NCBI GenBank assembly: GCA_019873645.1
Contig: JAIOAX010000041.1
Span: 1-39,509, forward strand
DNA from: Chloroflexota bacterium
GTDB taxonomy: Bacteria > Chloroflexota > Anaerolineae > B4-G1 > SLSP01
Reading direction: 5' to 3'
Length of the DNA: 39,509 nucleotides
The notes beneath the pieces are model-generated. The model saw only the letters and a program-made list of their open reading frames with translations, made no database searches and was not told the origin of the DNA. The position numbers and the translations under genes were made by a program. The number at the start of each line of letters is the position of its first letter. Position 1 is the stretch's first letter. Below, in pieces: positions 6,712-13,078 of this stretch.

Positions 6712-7905
6712 ATGAGAGATGTAGCAATTATCGGCGTGGGGATGATCCCCTTCGGACGCCGCGATCAAGATACCTTGTTGGATATGCTGGCGTATGCCTC
6801 GCTGAAGGCGTTGGACGACGCCGGATTGGGCGATAAAGGCGTAGATGCCGTCTACGTGGGCAACATGGGCGCGGGCATCCTGCAACACCAGACCTCGGTT
6901 GCCAGCGCGCTGGTGGATCGGCTGGCACTGCTGCCGGCCGCCGCTGAGTCTGTGGAAAACGGCCCGGCATCCGGCGGCTCGGCGGTGAAGAACGGCGTGC
7001 TGGCCGTCGCCTCTGGCTACTACGACGTGGTGCTCGTGGCCGGCGGCGAGAAGATGCGCGAGGTCACGGGCTGGCGCGCTACCGATTTCGTCGCCACGAT
7101 GACGCACCCGGAGGTCGAGTATCCTTATGGCATCACGTTGCCCGGCATGGCGGGGATGTTCACGCGCCTGTACATGCAAAAGTACGGGGTCACCCCGGAA
7201 ATGCTGGTTGAAGTCGCCATCAAGAATCAGGAGATGGGCGCGCTCAATCCCTACGCGCACGTCGAGATGATGATCACCAAAGAGGGCATCCTGGACAGTC
7301 CGCACTCCATCGTCAACAACCCGCCGGCGGCCGATCCCCTGCGGCTCTATGATGCCTGCCCGGTCAGCGATGGCGCGGCGGCGCTGGTGCTGTGTCCGTT
7401 AGAGATGGCTGCCCATCTCACCCAGAATGTGCCCATCCTGGTTGCCGGATTCGGGCAGGCCACCGATACGCACACTCTCGCCGAACGTGATGATCCGACC
7501 GACCTGAAGGCCGTCACCCTGGCGGCGCAACAGGCGTTCGAGCGCGCCAAACTCAAGCCGGAGGACATCCACGTGGCGGAGTTGCACGACGCCTTCACCA
7601 TCCTGGAGATTGCCGAAAGTGAGCATGTGGGCTTCTTCAAGAAGGGTGAGGGGGGCAAGGCCGCCCTCAAAGGCAAGACGCGACTCGGCGGCAAAATCCC
7701 CATCAATGTCTCCGGTGGCCTCAAAGCGCGCGGGCATCCCGTCGGCGCGACGGGCGTGGCGCAGGTGGTGGACATTGTGTGGCAGTTGCGCCATGCGCTG
7801 CCGGAAGAGCGGCAGGTCAAAGGCGCGCAGAACGGCCTGACGGTCAACTTCGGCGGGTTCGGGAACAATGTCGTGTGCTTCATTCTGAAGAGGGTGGAAC
7901 GATGA
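6712..7905 (+). CDS. Thiolase-fold protein (SCP-x/archaeal type) lacking the nucleophilic Cys
   Basis: A 397-residue thiolase superfamily member of the SCP-x / archaeal acetoacetyl-CoA thiolase branch. It has VAIIGVGMIPFGRRD at the N-terminus, YDVVLVAGGEKM, CPVSDGAAALVL, ELHDAFTI and GGLKARGHPVGATG. The HDAF and GHPVGATG histidine motifs are intact. Where the family has the acyl-accepting cysteine (V-E-x-x-C-A-S-G), this protein reads VENGPASGG: the codon is CCG (Pro) at about residue 84. Unless another residue takes over, it cannot form the acyl-enzyme of a normal thiolase. Its gene overlaps that of a DUF35 OB-fold protein (ATGA). In archaeal HMG-CoA synthase/thiolase complexes and in BbsAB, DUF35-type proteins bind the thiolase partner and CoA, so a complex is expected here. 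Confidence 0.85.
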   Translation: MRDVAIIGVGMIPFGRRDQDTLLDMLAYASLKALDDAGLGDKGVDAVYVGNMGAGILQHQTSVASALVDRLALLPAAAESVENGPASGGSAVKNGVLAVASGYYDVVLVAGGEKMREVTGWRATDFVATMTHPEVEYPYGITLPGMAGMFTRLYMQKYGVTPEMLVEVAIKNQEMGALNPYAHVEMMITKEGILDSPHSIVNNPPAADPLRLYDACPVSDGAAALVLCPLEMAAHLTQNVPILVAGFGQATDTHTLAERDDPTDLKAVTLAAQQAFERAKLKPEDIHVAELHDAFTILEIAESEHVGFFKKGEGGKAALKGKTRLGGKIPINVSGGLKARGHPVGATGVAQVVDIVWQLRHALPEERQVKGAQNGLTVNFGGFGNNVVCFILKRVER

Positions 7906-8252
7906 CAGAATTGAAAATTACAGCCTATAAATGTAAGAAATGTGGGCGGATTCATTACCCCAGGCACGAGCGGTGCTTGAGTTGCAAACACCGTGAGTTC
8001 GAGGAAGTCAAGCCGGAGGGTAACGCCACGTTGCTCACCTTCACACAAATCTTCAACCTGCCCTGGGGATTTGATGAGCGTTTCCTCATCATCGGCATCG
8101 GGCGATTTGAAAACGGCGTTAAGGCGATGGGGCAAATCAAAGCCGAGGATGCCGCCGACTTGCAAGTCGGCATGACGCTGCAGGCCAGTTGGGAGCCGGT
8201 GCGCTATGTGCATGGTGAGCCGGTCTATGGGTTGAAATTTGCGCCAATGTAG
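7902..8252 (+). CDS. DUF35 Zn-ribbon/OB-fold partner of the thiolase-fold protein
   Basis: A 116-residue protein. The N-terminal rubredoxin-like zinc ribbon has CKKCGRIHYP then CLSC (C-x2-C ... C-x2-C, residues ~11-30). The OB-fold follows: GNATLLTFTQIFNLPWGFDE, FLIIGIGRFENGVKAMGQI, LQVGMTLQASWEPV. DUF35 proteins dock on thiolase/HMG-CoA synthase-like enzymes and contribute to CoA substrate handling. Its ATG overlaps the stop of the thiolase gene, so the two are translationally coupled. The longer reading upstream belongs to a shadow frame inside the thiolase gene. Downstream is a 13-bp hairpin, then a Uma2 gene. Confidence 0.9.
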   Translation: MTELKITAYKCKKCGRIHYPRHERCLSCKHREFEEVKPEGNATLLTFTQIFNLPWGFDERFLIIGIGRFENGVKAMGQIKAEDAADLQVGMTLQASWEPVRYVHGEPVYGLKFAPM

Positions 8253-8276
8253 GATATAGTAGACATATCATCAATG

Positions 8277-8311
8277 TCCTTCCGGGAAGTGGCCCCGGCT
8301 TCCCGGAAGGA
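8277..8311. terminator. Perfect 13-bp hairpin between the DUF35 and Uma2 genes
   Basis: TCCTTCCGGGAAG at 8277-8289 is the exact inverse of CTTCCCGGAAGGA at 8299-8311, with a 9-nt loop. No U-tract follows, so it may be a pausing or mRNA-processing structure or an inserted palindrome rather than an intrinsic terminator. It lies 25 bp after the DUF35 stop and 25 bp before the Uma2 start. Confidence 0.55.
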
Positions 8312-8336
8312 TAGGTCTGTATTCAGGAGGCGCAAT

Positions 8337-9017
8337 ATGACGACATCTCAAGTCGCATTAAAGTTGCCGGAATTGACCCCGCTGCTGCGTTCGCCGCGTC
8401 TGCCGGTGTATATGCAACAGCTACAGGCGTGGTTGGAAACCGAGCAGAGCCGCCGCGCGCGCTTCTACGAAGAAATGTCCGAAGAACATAAGATGGAGTT
8501 CATCAATGGGGAGGTGATTGTGCATTCACCGGCAAGATTATCGCACACCATTGTATCAAAACACCTGTTGCAGTTACTCGATATGTATGTCCGCAAGTAT
8601 AAGCTCGGCTTTGTGGGACACGAGAAAATGCTTATCACTCTCACCCGCAATGATTATGAACCGGACTTGTGTTACTTCAGACCGGCTAAAGCGCAACACT
8701 TTACTCCCACCCAGACCCAATTCCCCGCGCCGGACTTTGTCGTAGAAATTCTCTCGCCGACCACCGAAGCAAATGACCGGGGCGTCAAGTTCGAGGATTA
8801 CGCGCTGCATGGCGTCGGCGAATACTGGATCATTGACCCGGAGCAGGAGTTTGTGGAGCAATACATTCTCAAGGACGAAAATTACGCGCTGCGCATCAAG
8901 GCGATGACCGGCGTGATAGAAAGCAGCGTCATTCCCGGCTTTGTCATCCCGGTGCGCGCGCTTTTTGATGAGGCGGAACAGTTCGCAGCCTTACAAGCGC
9001 TCCTGGAGCGTGCGTAA
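8337..9017 (+). CDS. Uma2-family PD-(D/E)XK nuclease-like protein
   Basis: A 226-residue Uma2 (DUF820) protein. It has EFINGEVIVHSP, YEPDLCYFRP, PDFVVEILSPTTEANDRG with the following K in VKFEDYALHGVGEYWIIDP. This is the D ... E-x-x-S-P ... K arrangement of the Uma2 branch of restriction-like nucleases. ATG 8337 follows AGGAGG by 6 bases; upstream in-frame codons are in the hairpin and are rejected. Uma2 proteins are present in large numbers in Chloroflexota and cyanobacteria, and their role is unknown; mobility-related or DNA-repair roles have been suggested for the fold. Here the gene stands inside a metabolic block to which it has no obvious functional tie. Confidence 0.85.
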   Translation: MTTSQVALKLPELTPLLRSPRLPVYMQQLQAWLETEQSRRARFYEEMSEEHKMEFINGEVIVHSPARLSHTIVSKHLLQLLDMYVRKYKLGFVGHEKMLITLTRNDYEPDLCYFRPAKAQHFTPTQTQFPAPDFVVEILSPTTEANDRGVKFEDYALHGVGEYWIIDPEQEFVEQYILKDENYALRIKAMTGVIESSVIPGFVIPVRALFDEAEQFAALQALLERA

Positions 9018-9130
9018 AATTCGGTGAAAGGAGGATCGGCCTATTGTAAATTCCCCATCGCATAACCACAACATCCAAGACTTATTCTTATTATCAGCTA
9101 ACATTCAATCTTACGAAAGGAGTGATACGT

Positions 9131-10510
9131 ATGGCTAAGAAATCTGAAGGCGCTCCCATCATCGGTTTTATGCCCGAGGATGTCCCCTCATGGGGAGCAA
9201 TGCTGAGCCTGGGTTTCCAACAGGTGCTGACCATGTTCCCGGCGACGGTGCTGGTCGCCATCCTCACCAAGTTTGATGTGGGCGTGACGCTGTTCGCCTC
9301 CGGCCTGGGCACGATCATCGCCTTGCTCGTCGCCAAACGCAAAATCCCCCTATACTACGGCTCATCGTTCAGCTATATCACCGTCGTGATTACCGTCATG
9401 TCCAAATATGTCCCCGACTGCTTCAACAGCAGCGCCGTCTATTGCCCGGACGGCGTGCGGCTGGCGCAAGTCGGTATCGTGTGTACCGGTATCTTCAATA
9501 TCCTGATGGGTTTATTGATTCAGCGCATTGGTAAAGATCGGTTGGACAAAATCCTGCCGCCGGTGATTACCGGCAATGTCGCTGTGGTCATCGGTATCGC
9601 GCTGGCGGGGGCGGCGCTGAATATGGCGTCCGCGAACTGGGCCGTGGCCTTCATCACCTTGATCCTGACCATCGCTTTCTCGGTCTACTTGCAGGGCAAA
9701 GGACTGATCGGGATGCTGCCGATTCTGCTAGGCGCGATTGCCGGCTACATCATCTCTCTGATTTTCGGCATTGTGGATTTCAGCCCGGTTGCCTCGGCGG
9801 ACTGGGTGCGTATCCCGAATTTCACCCTGCCGGCCTTTGGCGATGGACGCGCGTGGGGCATGGCGATCAGCGTCGCCTTGATTGCGATTGCCACCATCCC
9901 TGAATCTACAGCCCACCTCTACCAGATGAGCCTGTACATTGACCAGTTGGCGAAAGACCTGAAGCGCCAGCCGTTGGAGATCAAAAAGCTCATCGGCCTG
10001 AACCTGGTTGCCGATGGCTGCAATGACGCCCTCAACGGTCTGCTCGGCGGTTGCGCGGGCACCAACTACGGCGAGAATAACTCGCTGATGGCGATCACGC
10101 GCAACTACTCGGTCGCCGTGCTAATGGCGGCGGGCGGCATTGCGATGGCGCTAGGATTCATCGGCAAGCTGGCCGCGCTGATCAACACCATTCCTACTGC
10201 TGTTACCGGTGGGTTGGCGATTTACCTGTTCGGCGTCATCGGCAAGCAAGGTATTGCCCTGCTCCAGAGCGAGAAAGTGAACCTCTTTGATCCCAAGAAC
10301 CTGGCGATCGGCGCCGTCATTCTGGTTCTGGGCATTGGCGGCAATCTGGGACTGGAAAACGGCCTGTTCCCCTTCAAGATACCGGTCCTCTTCCCAGATG
10401 GCATCCCGGCCATCGTCTTCGCCGCCATCGTCGGTATCTTGATTAACCTTTTGTTCATCTTCCTGCCACCCTCTCGCTTTGGCGTCCAGGAACGCAATAA
10501 CATTGAATAG
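9131..10510 (+). CDS. NCS2 nucleobase permease, uracil-permease-like
   Basis: A 459-residue membrane protein with about 12-14 hydrophobic segments. Family features include YYGSSFSYI, PPVITGNVAVVIGIALAG, IPESTAHLYQM and GCAGTNYGENNSLMAITRNYS. In UraA the equivalent Glu and His of the E-x-x-x-H motif and the Glu of YGEN contact uracil; all three are present, which favours uracil or a similar base over xanthine/urate. Transport would be proton-coupled uptake across the cytoplasmic membrane. ATG 9131 has AAAGGAG upstream; GTG 9122 would overlap it. The gene is followed at close range by the GxxExxY cassette and then by molybdenum-hydroxylase genes, so import of the hydroxylase substrate or a related base is a plausible role. 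Confidence 0.88.
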   Translation: MAKKSEGAPIIGFMPEDVPSWGAMLSLGFQQVLTMFPATVLVAILTKFDVGVTLFASGLGTIIALLVAKRKIPLYYGSSFSYITVVITVMSKYVPDCFNSSAVYCPDGVRLAQVGIVCTGIFNILMGLLIQRIGKDRLDKILPPVITGNVAVVIGIALAGAALNMASANWAVAFITLILTIAFSVYLQGKGLIGMLPILLGAIAGYIISLIFGIVDFSPVASADWVRIPNFTLPAFGDGRAWGMAISVALIAIATIPESTAHLYQMSLYIDQLAKDLKRQPLEIKKLIGLNLVADGCNDALNGLLGGCAGTNYGENNSLMAITRNYSVAVLMAAGGIAMALGFIGKLAALINTIPTAVTGGLAIYLFGVIGKQGIALLQSEKVNLFDPKNLAIGAVILVLGIGGNLGLENGLFPFKIPVLFPDGIPAIVFAAIVGILINLLFIFLPPSRFGVQERNNIE

Positions 10511-10517
10511 CTTTTAG

Positions 10518-10573
10518 CCACAGAGTTCACAGAGAAAAAGAAAAAAACTCTAAGTTCTCTGTGGACTCTGTGG
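10518..10573. repeat. CACAGAG-family palindrome before the GxxExxY gene
   Basis: A 19-bp arm CCACAGAGTTCACAGAGAA (10518-10536) pairs with 10555-10573 with only one T:G wobble, around an A-rich loop. The same palindrome family recurs in four tandem copies after the GxxExxY gene, and variants occur at 15661-15706 and 20806-20874. It lies just after the permease stop and could end its transcript; no U-tract is obvious in the sense direction. Confidence 0.8.
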
Positions 10574-10587
10574 TAAAAAGGAGCATC

Positions 10588-10956
10588 ATGTCCGACCCAT
10601 TGACAGAGAAGATCATCGGCGCGGCGATTGAGGTGCATCGGCATTTGGGGCCTGGGTTGTTGGAATCCATCTACGAAGAGGCGCTATGTACCGAGTTTGA
10701 CTTACGTGGTATCCGATATGCGCGCCAGGTCGAAATGGACGTGGTTTACAAGGGCCGCGTTATCAAAGGCCAGCGTCTGGATTTATTGGTGGAGAATGAG
10801 GTGGTGGTGGAAATCAAAGCCGTCACGAAGCCCAACATTGAGCTGATCACGGCGCAAGTGCTCTCATATCTGCATGCCGCCAAACTGGAACGTGGTTTGC
10901 TTATCAATTTCAGCGTTCTACGTCTGATAGATGGAGTGAAACGAATTTCCGCATAG
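10588..10956 (+). CDS. GxxExxY protein (PD-(D/E)XK-like)
   Basis: A 122-residue GxxExxY-family protein. It has IIGAAIEVHRHLGPGLLESIYEEAL, where G-L-L-E-S-I-Y is the name-giving motif, then GQRLDLLVENEVVVEIKAV, which has the D ... E-x-K arrangement of a restriction-like nuclease core. AQVLSYLHAAKLERGLLINF and a C-terminal GVKRIS tail follow. The length is normal for the family. The function is unknown; an RNA- or DNA-related enzymatic role is a guess from the fold. ATG 10588 follows AAGGAG. The gene is bracketed by CACAGAG palindromes, and its last seven codons and stop are part of a ~98-bp unit that is tandemly repeated downstream. Confidence 0.85.
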   Translation: MSDPLTEKIIGAAIEVHRHLGPGLLESIYEEALCTEFDLRGIRYARQVEMDVVYKGRVIKGQRLDLLVENEVVVEIKAVTKPNIELITAQVLSYLHAAKLERGLLINFSVLRLIDGVKRISA

Positions 10957-11328
10957 TTTTTGCCACAGAGGACACAGAGTTCACAGAGAAAAAGAAAAAA
11001 GACTCTGAGTTCTCTGTGGACTCTGTAGCTAAAAGTGAAACGAATTTCCGCATAGTTTTTGTCACAGAGGACACAGAGTTCACAGAGAATAAAGAAAAAA
11101 CTCTAAGTTCTCTGTGGACTCTGTGGCTAAAGGTGAAACGAATTTCTGCATAGTTTTTGTCACAGAGGACACAGAGTTCACAGGGAATAAAGAAAAAACT
11201 CTAAGTTCTCTGTGGACTCTGTGGCTAAAAGTGAAACGAATTTCCGCATAGTTTTTGTCACAGAGGACACAGAGTTCACAGGGAATAAAGAAAAAACTCT
11301 AAGTTCTCTGTGGACTCTGTGGCTAAAA
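10936..11328 (+). repeat. Four tandem ~98-bp copies carrying the GxxExxY gene tail plus a palindrome
   Basis: Units start at 10936, 11035, 11133 and 11231 (spacing 99, 98, 98). Each begins GTGAAACGAATTTC and contains the last codons and TAG of the GxxExxY gene. Each continues with a CACAGAG-type inverted repeat (arms GACACAGAGTTCACAG and TTCTCTGTGGACTCTGTG around an A-rich loop). This fills the whole 385-bp gap between the GxxExxY gene and the FAD-subunit gene. No other gene or promoter is evident in it. Confidence 0.95.
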
Positions 11329-11341
11329 TAAGGAGATGGCT

Positions 11342-12229
11342 ATGCAACCATTTGATTATTACAAGCCGAAGGATTTCAATGAGGCGTTCAAGCTACTGAC
11401 ATTGCCCGATAAGGCAATGTATCCATTGGCCGGGGCCACGGATTTAATTCCTCACACCCGTGATGGTGCGTGGAAGCCCAATGGCGTGGTGGACATCAAA
11501 GGGTTGCCCGGCTTGCGCGATCTTAAAGTAGAGGGACTGGAGCCATGCTGTGGCTGTGCGCCCGGCGAATGTCTCTATGTGGGCGCGGCCATGCGGATGA
11601 ATGAGATTGCACGTTCTGAACTGGTACGTTCGCATTGGGACGTGCTGGCCCAGGCTGCTGCTGCGATGGGTAACGAGCAGGTGCGCAACCGCGCGACGCT
11701 CGGCGGCAACCTGGGGACGGCTTCTCCGGCGGCCGACTCTGCGCCGGCATTGCTGGTATTGGAAGCGTCTATTCTAGTGAAAGGGCCTCAGGGCGACCGT
11801 TCAATTCCCATAGACAAGTTCTTCGTCGGTCCGAAACGCAATGCCCTTAAGAAAGGCGAAATCATTGTTGGCGTCCTTATTCCCCGGCCGCCGCAAGGCA
11901 GTGCCGCCGTTTACGAAAAACTCAGTCGGCGCAAGGCCGGCGACCTGGCGATTGTCGGCGTTGCTGTGCTGGCTTATCCGCATGAAAGCAACTATCGCTG
12001 GCGCGTTGCGCTCGGCGCGGTGGCGCCTACACCCATTCGCGCTCCGCAAGCCGAGGCCATTCTCAATGAAAGTTACGACGCGGTTCACATTGACGAAGCC
12101 GCCGCGGCAGCCTATGGTTGCGCCATGCCGATTAGCGACATCCGCGCCAGCGCCGAATACCGGCAGATGATGGTGGTGAACATCACCCGGCGGGCGGTTC
12201 GTGCCGTTATTGGCAAACTGCACACGTGA
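11342..12229 (+). CDS. Molybdenum hydroxylase FAD-binding subunit (CoxM/XdhB-like)
   Basis: A 295-residue medium subunit of the xanthine dehydrogenase/CO dehydrogenase family. The N-terminal YPLAGATDLIPHTRDG is the first FAD-binding loop, and LGGNLGTASPAADSAPALL near residue 120 is the second. The C-terminal CO-dehydrogenase flavoprotein domain is present (GAVAPTPIRAPQAEA). It passes electrons from the 2Fe-2S subunit to FAD and on to an acceptor. ATG 11342 is chosen because AAGGAG (11330-11335) is 6 bases upstream; ATG 11336 abuts that site. It is the first of three subunit genes in the order FAD, 2Fe-2S, molybdopterin. A cysteine-rich stretch (CCGCAPGEC, residues ~60-70) is an unusual insertion that could hold metal or be a simple loop. 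Confidence 0.88.
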   Translation: MQPFDYYKPKDFNEAFKLLTLPDKAMYPLAGATDLIPHTRDGAWKPNGVVDIKGLPGLRDLKVEGLEPCCGCAPGECLYVGAAMRMNEIARSELVRSHWDVLAQAAAAMGNEQVRNRATLGGNLGTASPAADSAPALLVLEASILVKGPQGDRSIPIDKFFVGPKRNALKKGEIIVGVLIPRPPQGSAAVYEKLSRRKAGDLAIVGVAVLAYPHESNYRWRVALGAVAPTPIRAPQAEAILNESYDAVHIDEAAAAAYGCAMPISDIRASAEYRQMMVVNITRRAVRAVIGKLHT

Positions 12230-12267
12230 GGCGTGAAGTGTGAAGCATGAAACGTAAAACGTGAAGC
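12226..12267 (+). repeat. 7-bp tandem word array (GTGAAGC)
   Basis: Six heptamers: GTGAGGC, GTGAAGT, GTGAAGC, ATGAAAC, GTAAAAC, GTGAAGC. The first overlaps the stop codon of the FAD-subunit gene. The array fills most of the spacer before the 2Fe-2S subunit gene. Confidence 0.8.
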
Positions 12268-12314
12268 ATCACGAGTCACATATCATGGCTCGACCTGTGA
12301 TGAAGGAGAAAGCT

Positions 12315-12776
12315 ATGTTACACGAAATCACCCTAACCATCAATGGCGATGTTTATACCATTGCCGTTCAGTCGCATCATACGCTGCTCAAAGTGTTGCG
12401 CGAGCAGCTCGGTATCACTAGCCCCAAAGTCGGCTGTGAGAACGGCGAGTGCGGCGCATGCACGGTGATTATGAACGGCCTGGCGGTTAACGCATGTCAG
12501 GTGCTGGCGGCGGAGGCGGACGGCGCGACAATTGAGACCGTCGAGGGGCTGAGCAAAGACGGCAACCTGCATCCGTTGCAACAAGCCTTCATTGATCGCA
12601 ATGCCGTCCAGTGCGGCTTCTGTACGCCGGGGATGTTGATGTCTGCCAAAGCCTTGCTTGACCACAATCCGTATCCTACCGAAGATGAAATCCGCCACGC
12701 CCTCGTCGGCAATCTGTGCCGCTGTACGGGCTACGTGCGCATCATCAAGGCGATTCAGGATGTGGCGGGAAGCTAG
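12315..12776 (+). CDS. Molybdenum hydroxylase 2Fe-2S subunit (CoxS/XdhC-type small subunit)
   Basis: A 153-residue iron-sulfur subunit. A plant-ferredoxin-type cluster is bound by C41, C46, C49 and C61 (CENGECGACTVIMNG ... C). A second cluster in the helical C-terminal domain is bound by C100, C103 (CGFCTPGM) and C135, C137 (LCRCTGY). All eight cysteines of the family are present. It carries electrons from the molybdenum site to FAD. ATG 12315 follows AAGGAG by 6 bases; longer readings start in the GTGAAGC array. In most operons of this type the large-subunit gene follows directly; here a 300-bp cassette with a truncated four-helix-bundle gene intervenes. Confidence 0.93.
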   Translation: MLHEITLTINGDVYTIAVQSHHTLLKVLREQLGITSPKVGCENGECGACTVIMNGLAVNACQVLAAEADGATIETVEGLSKDGNLHPLQQAFIDRNAVQCGFCTPGMLMSAKALLDHNPYPTEDEIRHALVGNLCRCTGYVRIIKAIQDVAGS

Positions 12777-12778
12777 AT

Positions 12779-12802
12779 GCTGGTTGCTCGTTGCTGGTTG
12801 CT
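12779..12802. repeat. 7-bp tandem word array (GCTGGTT), left border of four-helix-bundle cassette
   Basis: GCTGGTT, GCTCGTT, GCTGGTT, GCT: three heptamers starting 3 bp after the 2Fe-2S stop codon. They are the inverse of the AGCAACC heptamers at 13028-13062, so the small gene between is framed by inverted word arrays. Confidence 0.85.
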
Positions 12803-12819
12803 AGATAGAGAGGGGGACT

Positions 12820-13029
12820 ATGACGATTCAAAGCTGTCGTGACTTGGAGGTATACCAGCTATCCTTTGAGTTAGCAGTGGAGATAGACCAGGTTTCTAAA
12901 ACGTTACCTAAGCATGAGATGTATGAAATCGGAAGTCAGATACGCCGGTCAGCAAAGTCCATACCCGCTAATATAGTAGAAGGTTTTGGACGCCGTCTCA
13001 TCAAAAACCATCAAGAACCTTATCGTTAG
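12820..13029 (+). pseudogene. Four-helix-bundle (S23/IVP-type) protein, C-terminally truncated
   Basis: A 69-residue reading frame starting [20 protein letters not shown] and containing [20 protein letters not shown]. This is the conserved N-terminal half of the four-helix-bundle / 23S rRNA intervening-sequence protein family. Family members are about 115-125 residues with two more helices after EGFGRR. Here the frame ends shortly afterwards with [10 protein letters not shown] and a TAG that is part of the AGCAACC repeat array. The second half is missing, so it is probably non-functional, though two such hairpins could in principle dimerise. It separates the 2Fe-2S and molybdopterin subunit genes of one enzyme, which points to a late insertion. 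Confidence 0.75.
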
Positions 13030-13062
13030 CAACCAGCAACCAGCAACCGGCAACCAGCAAAC
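13028..13062. repeat. 7-bp tandem word array (AGCAACC), right border of four-helix-bundle cassette
   Basis: AGCAACC three times, then GGCAACC and AGCAAAC. It supplies the stop codon of the truncated four-helix-bundle frame and ends a few bases before the Shine-Dalgarno (CTGGAGGA) of the large-subunit gene. Confidence 0.85.
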
Positions 13063-13078
13063 CTAACTGGAGGAATAT

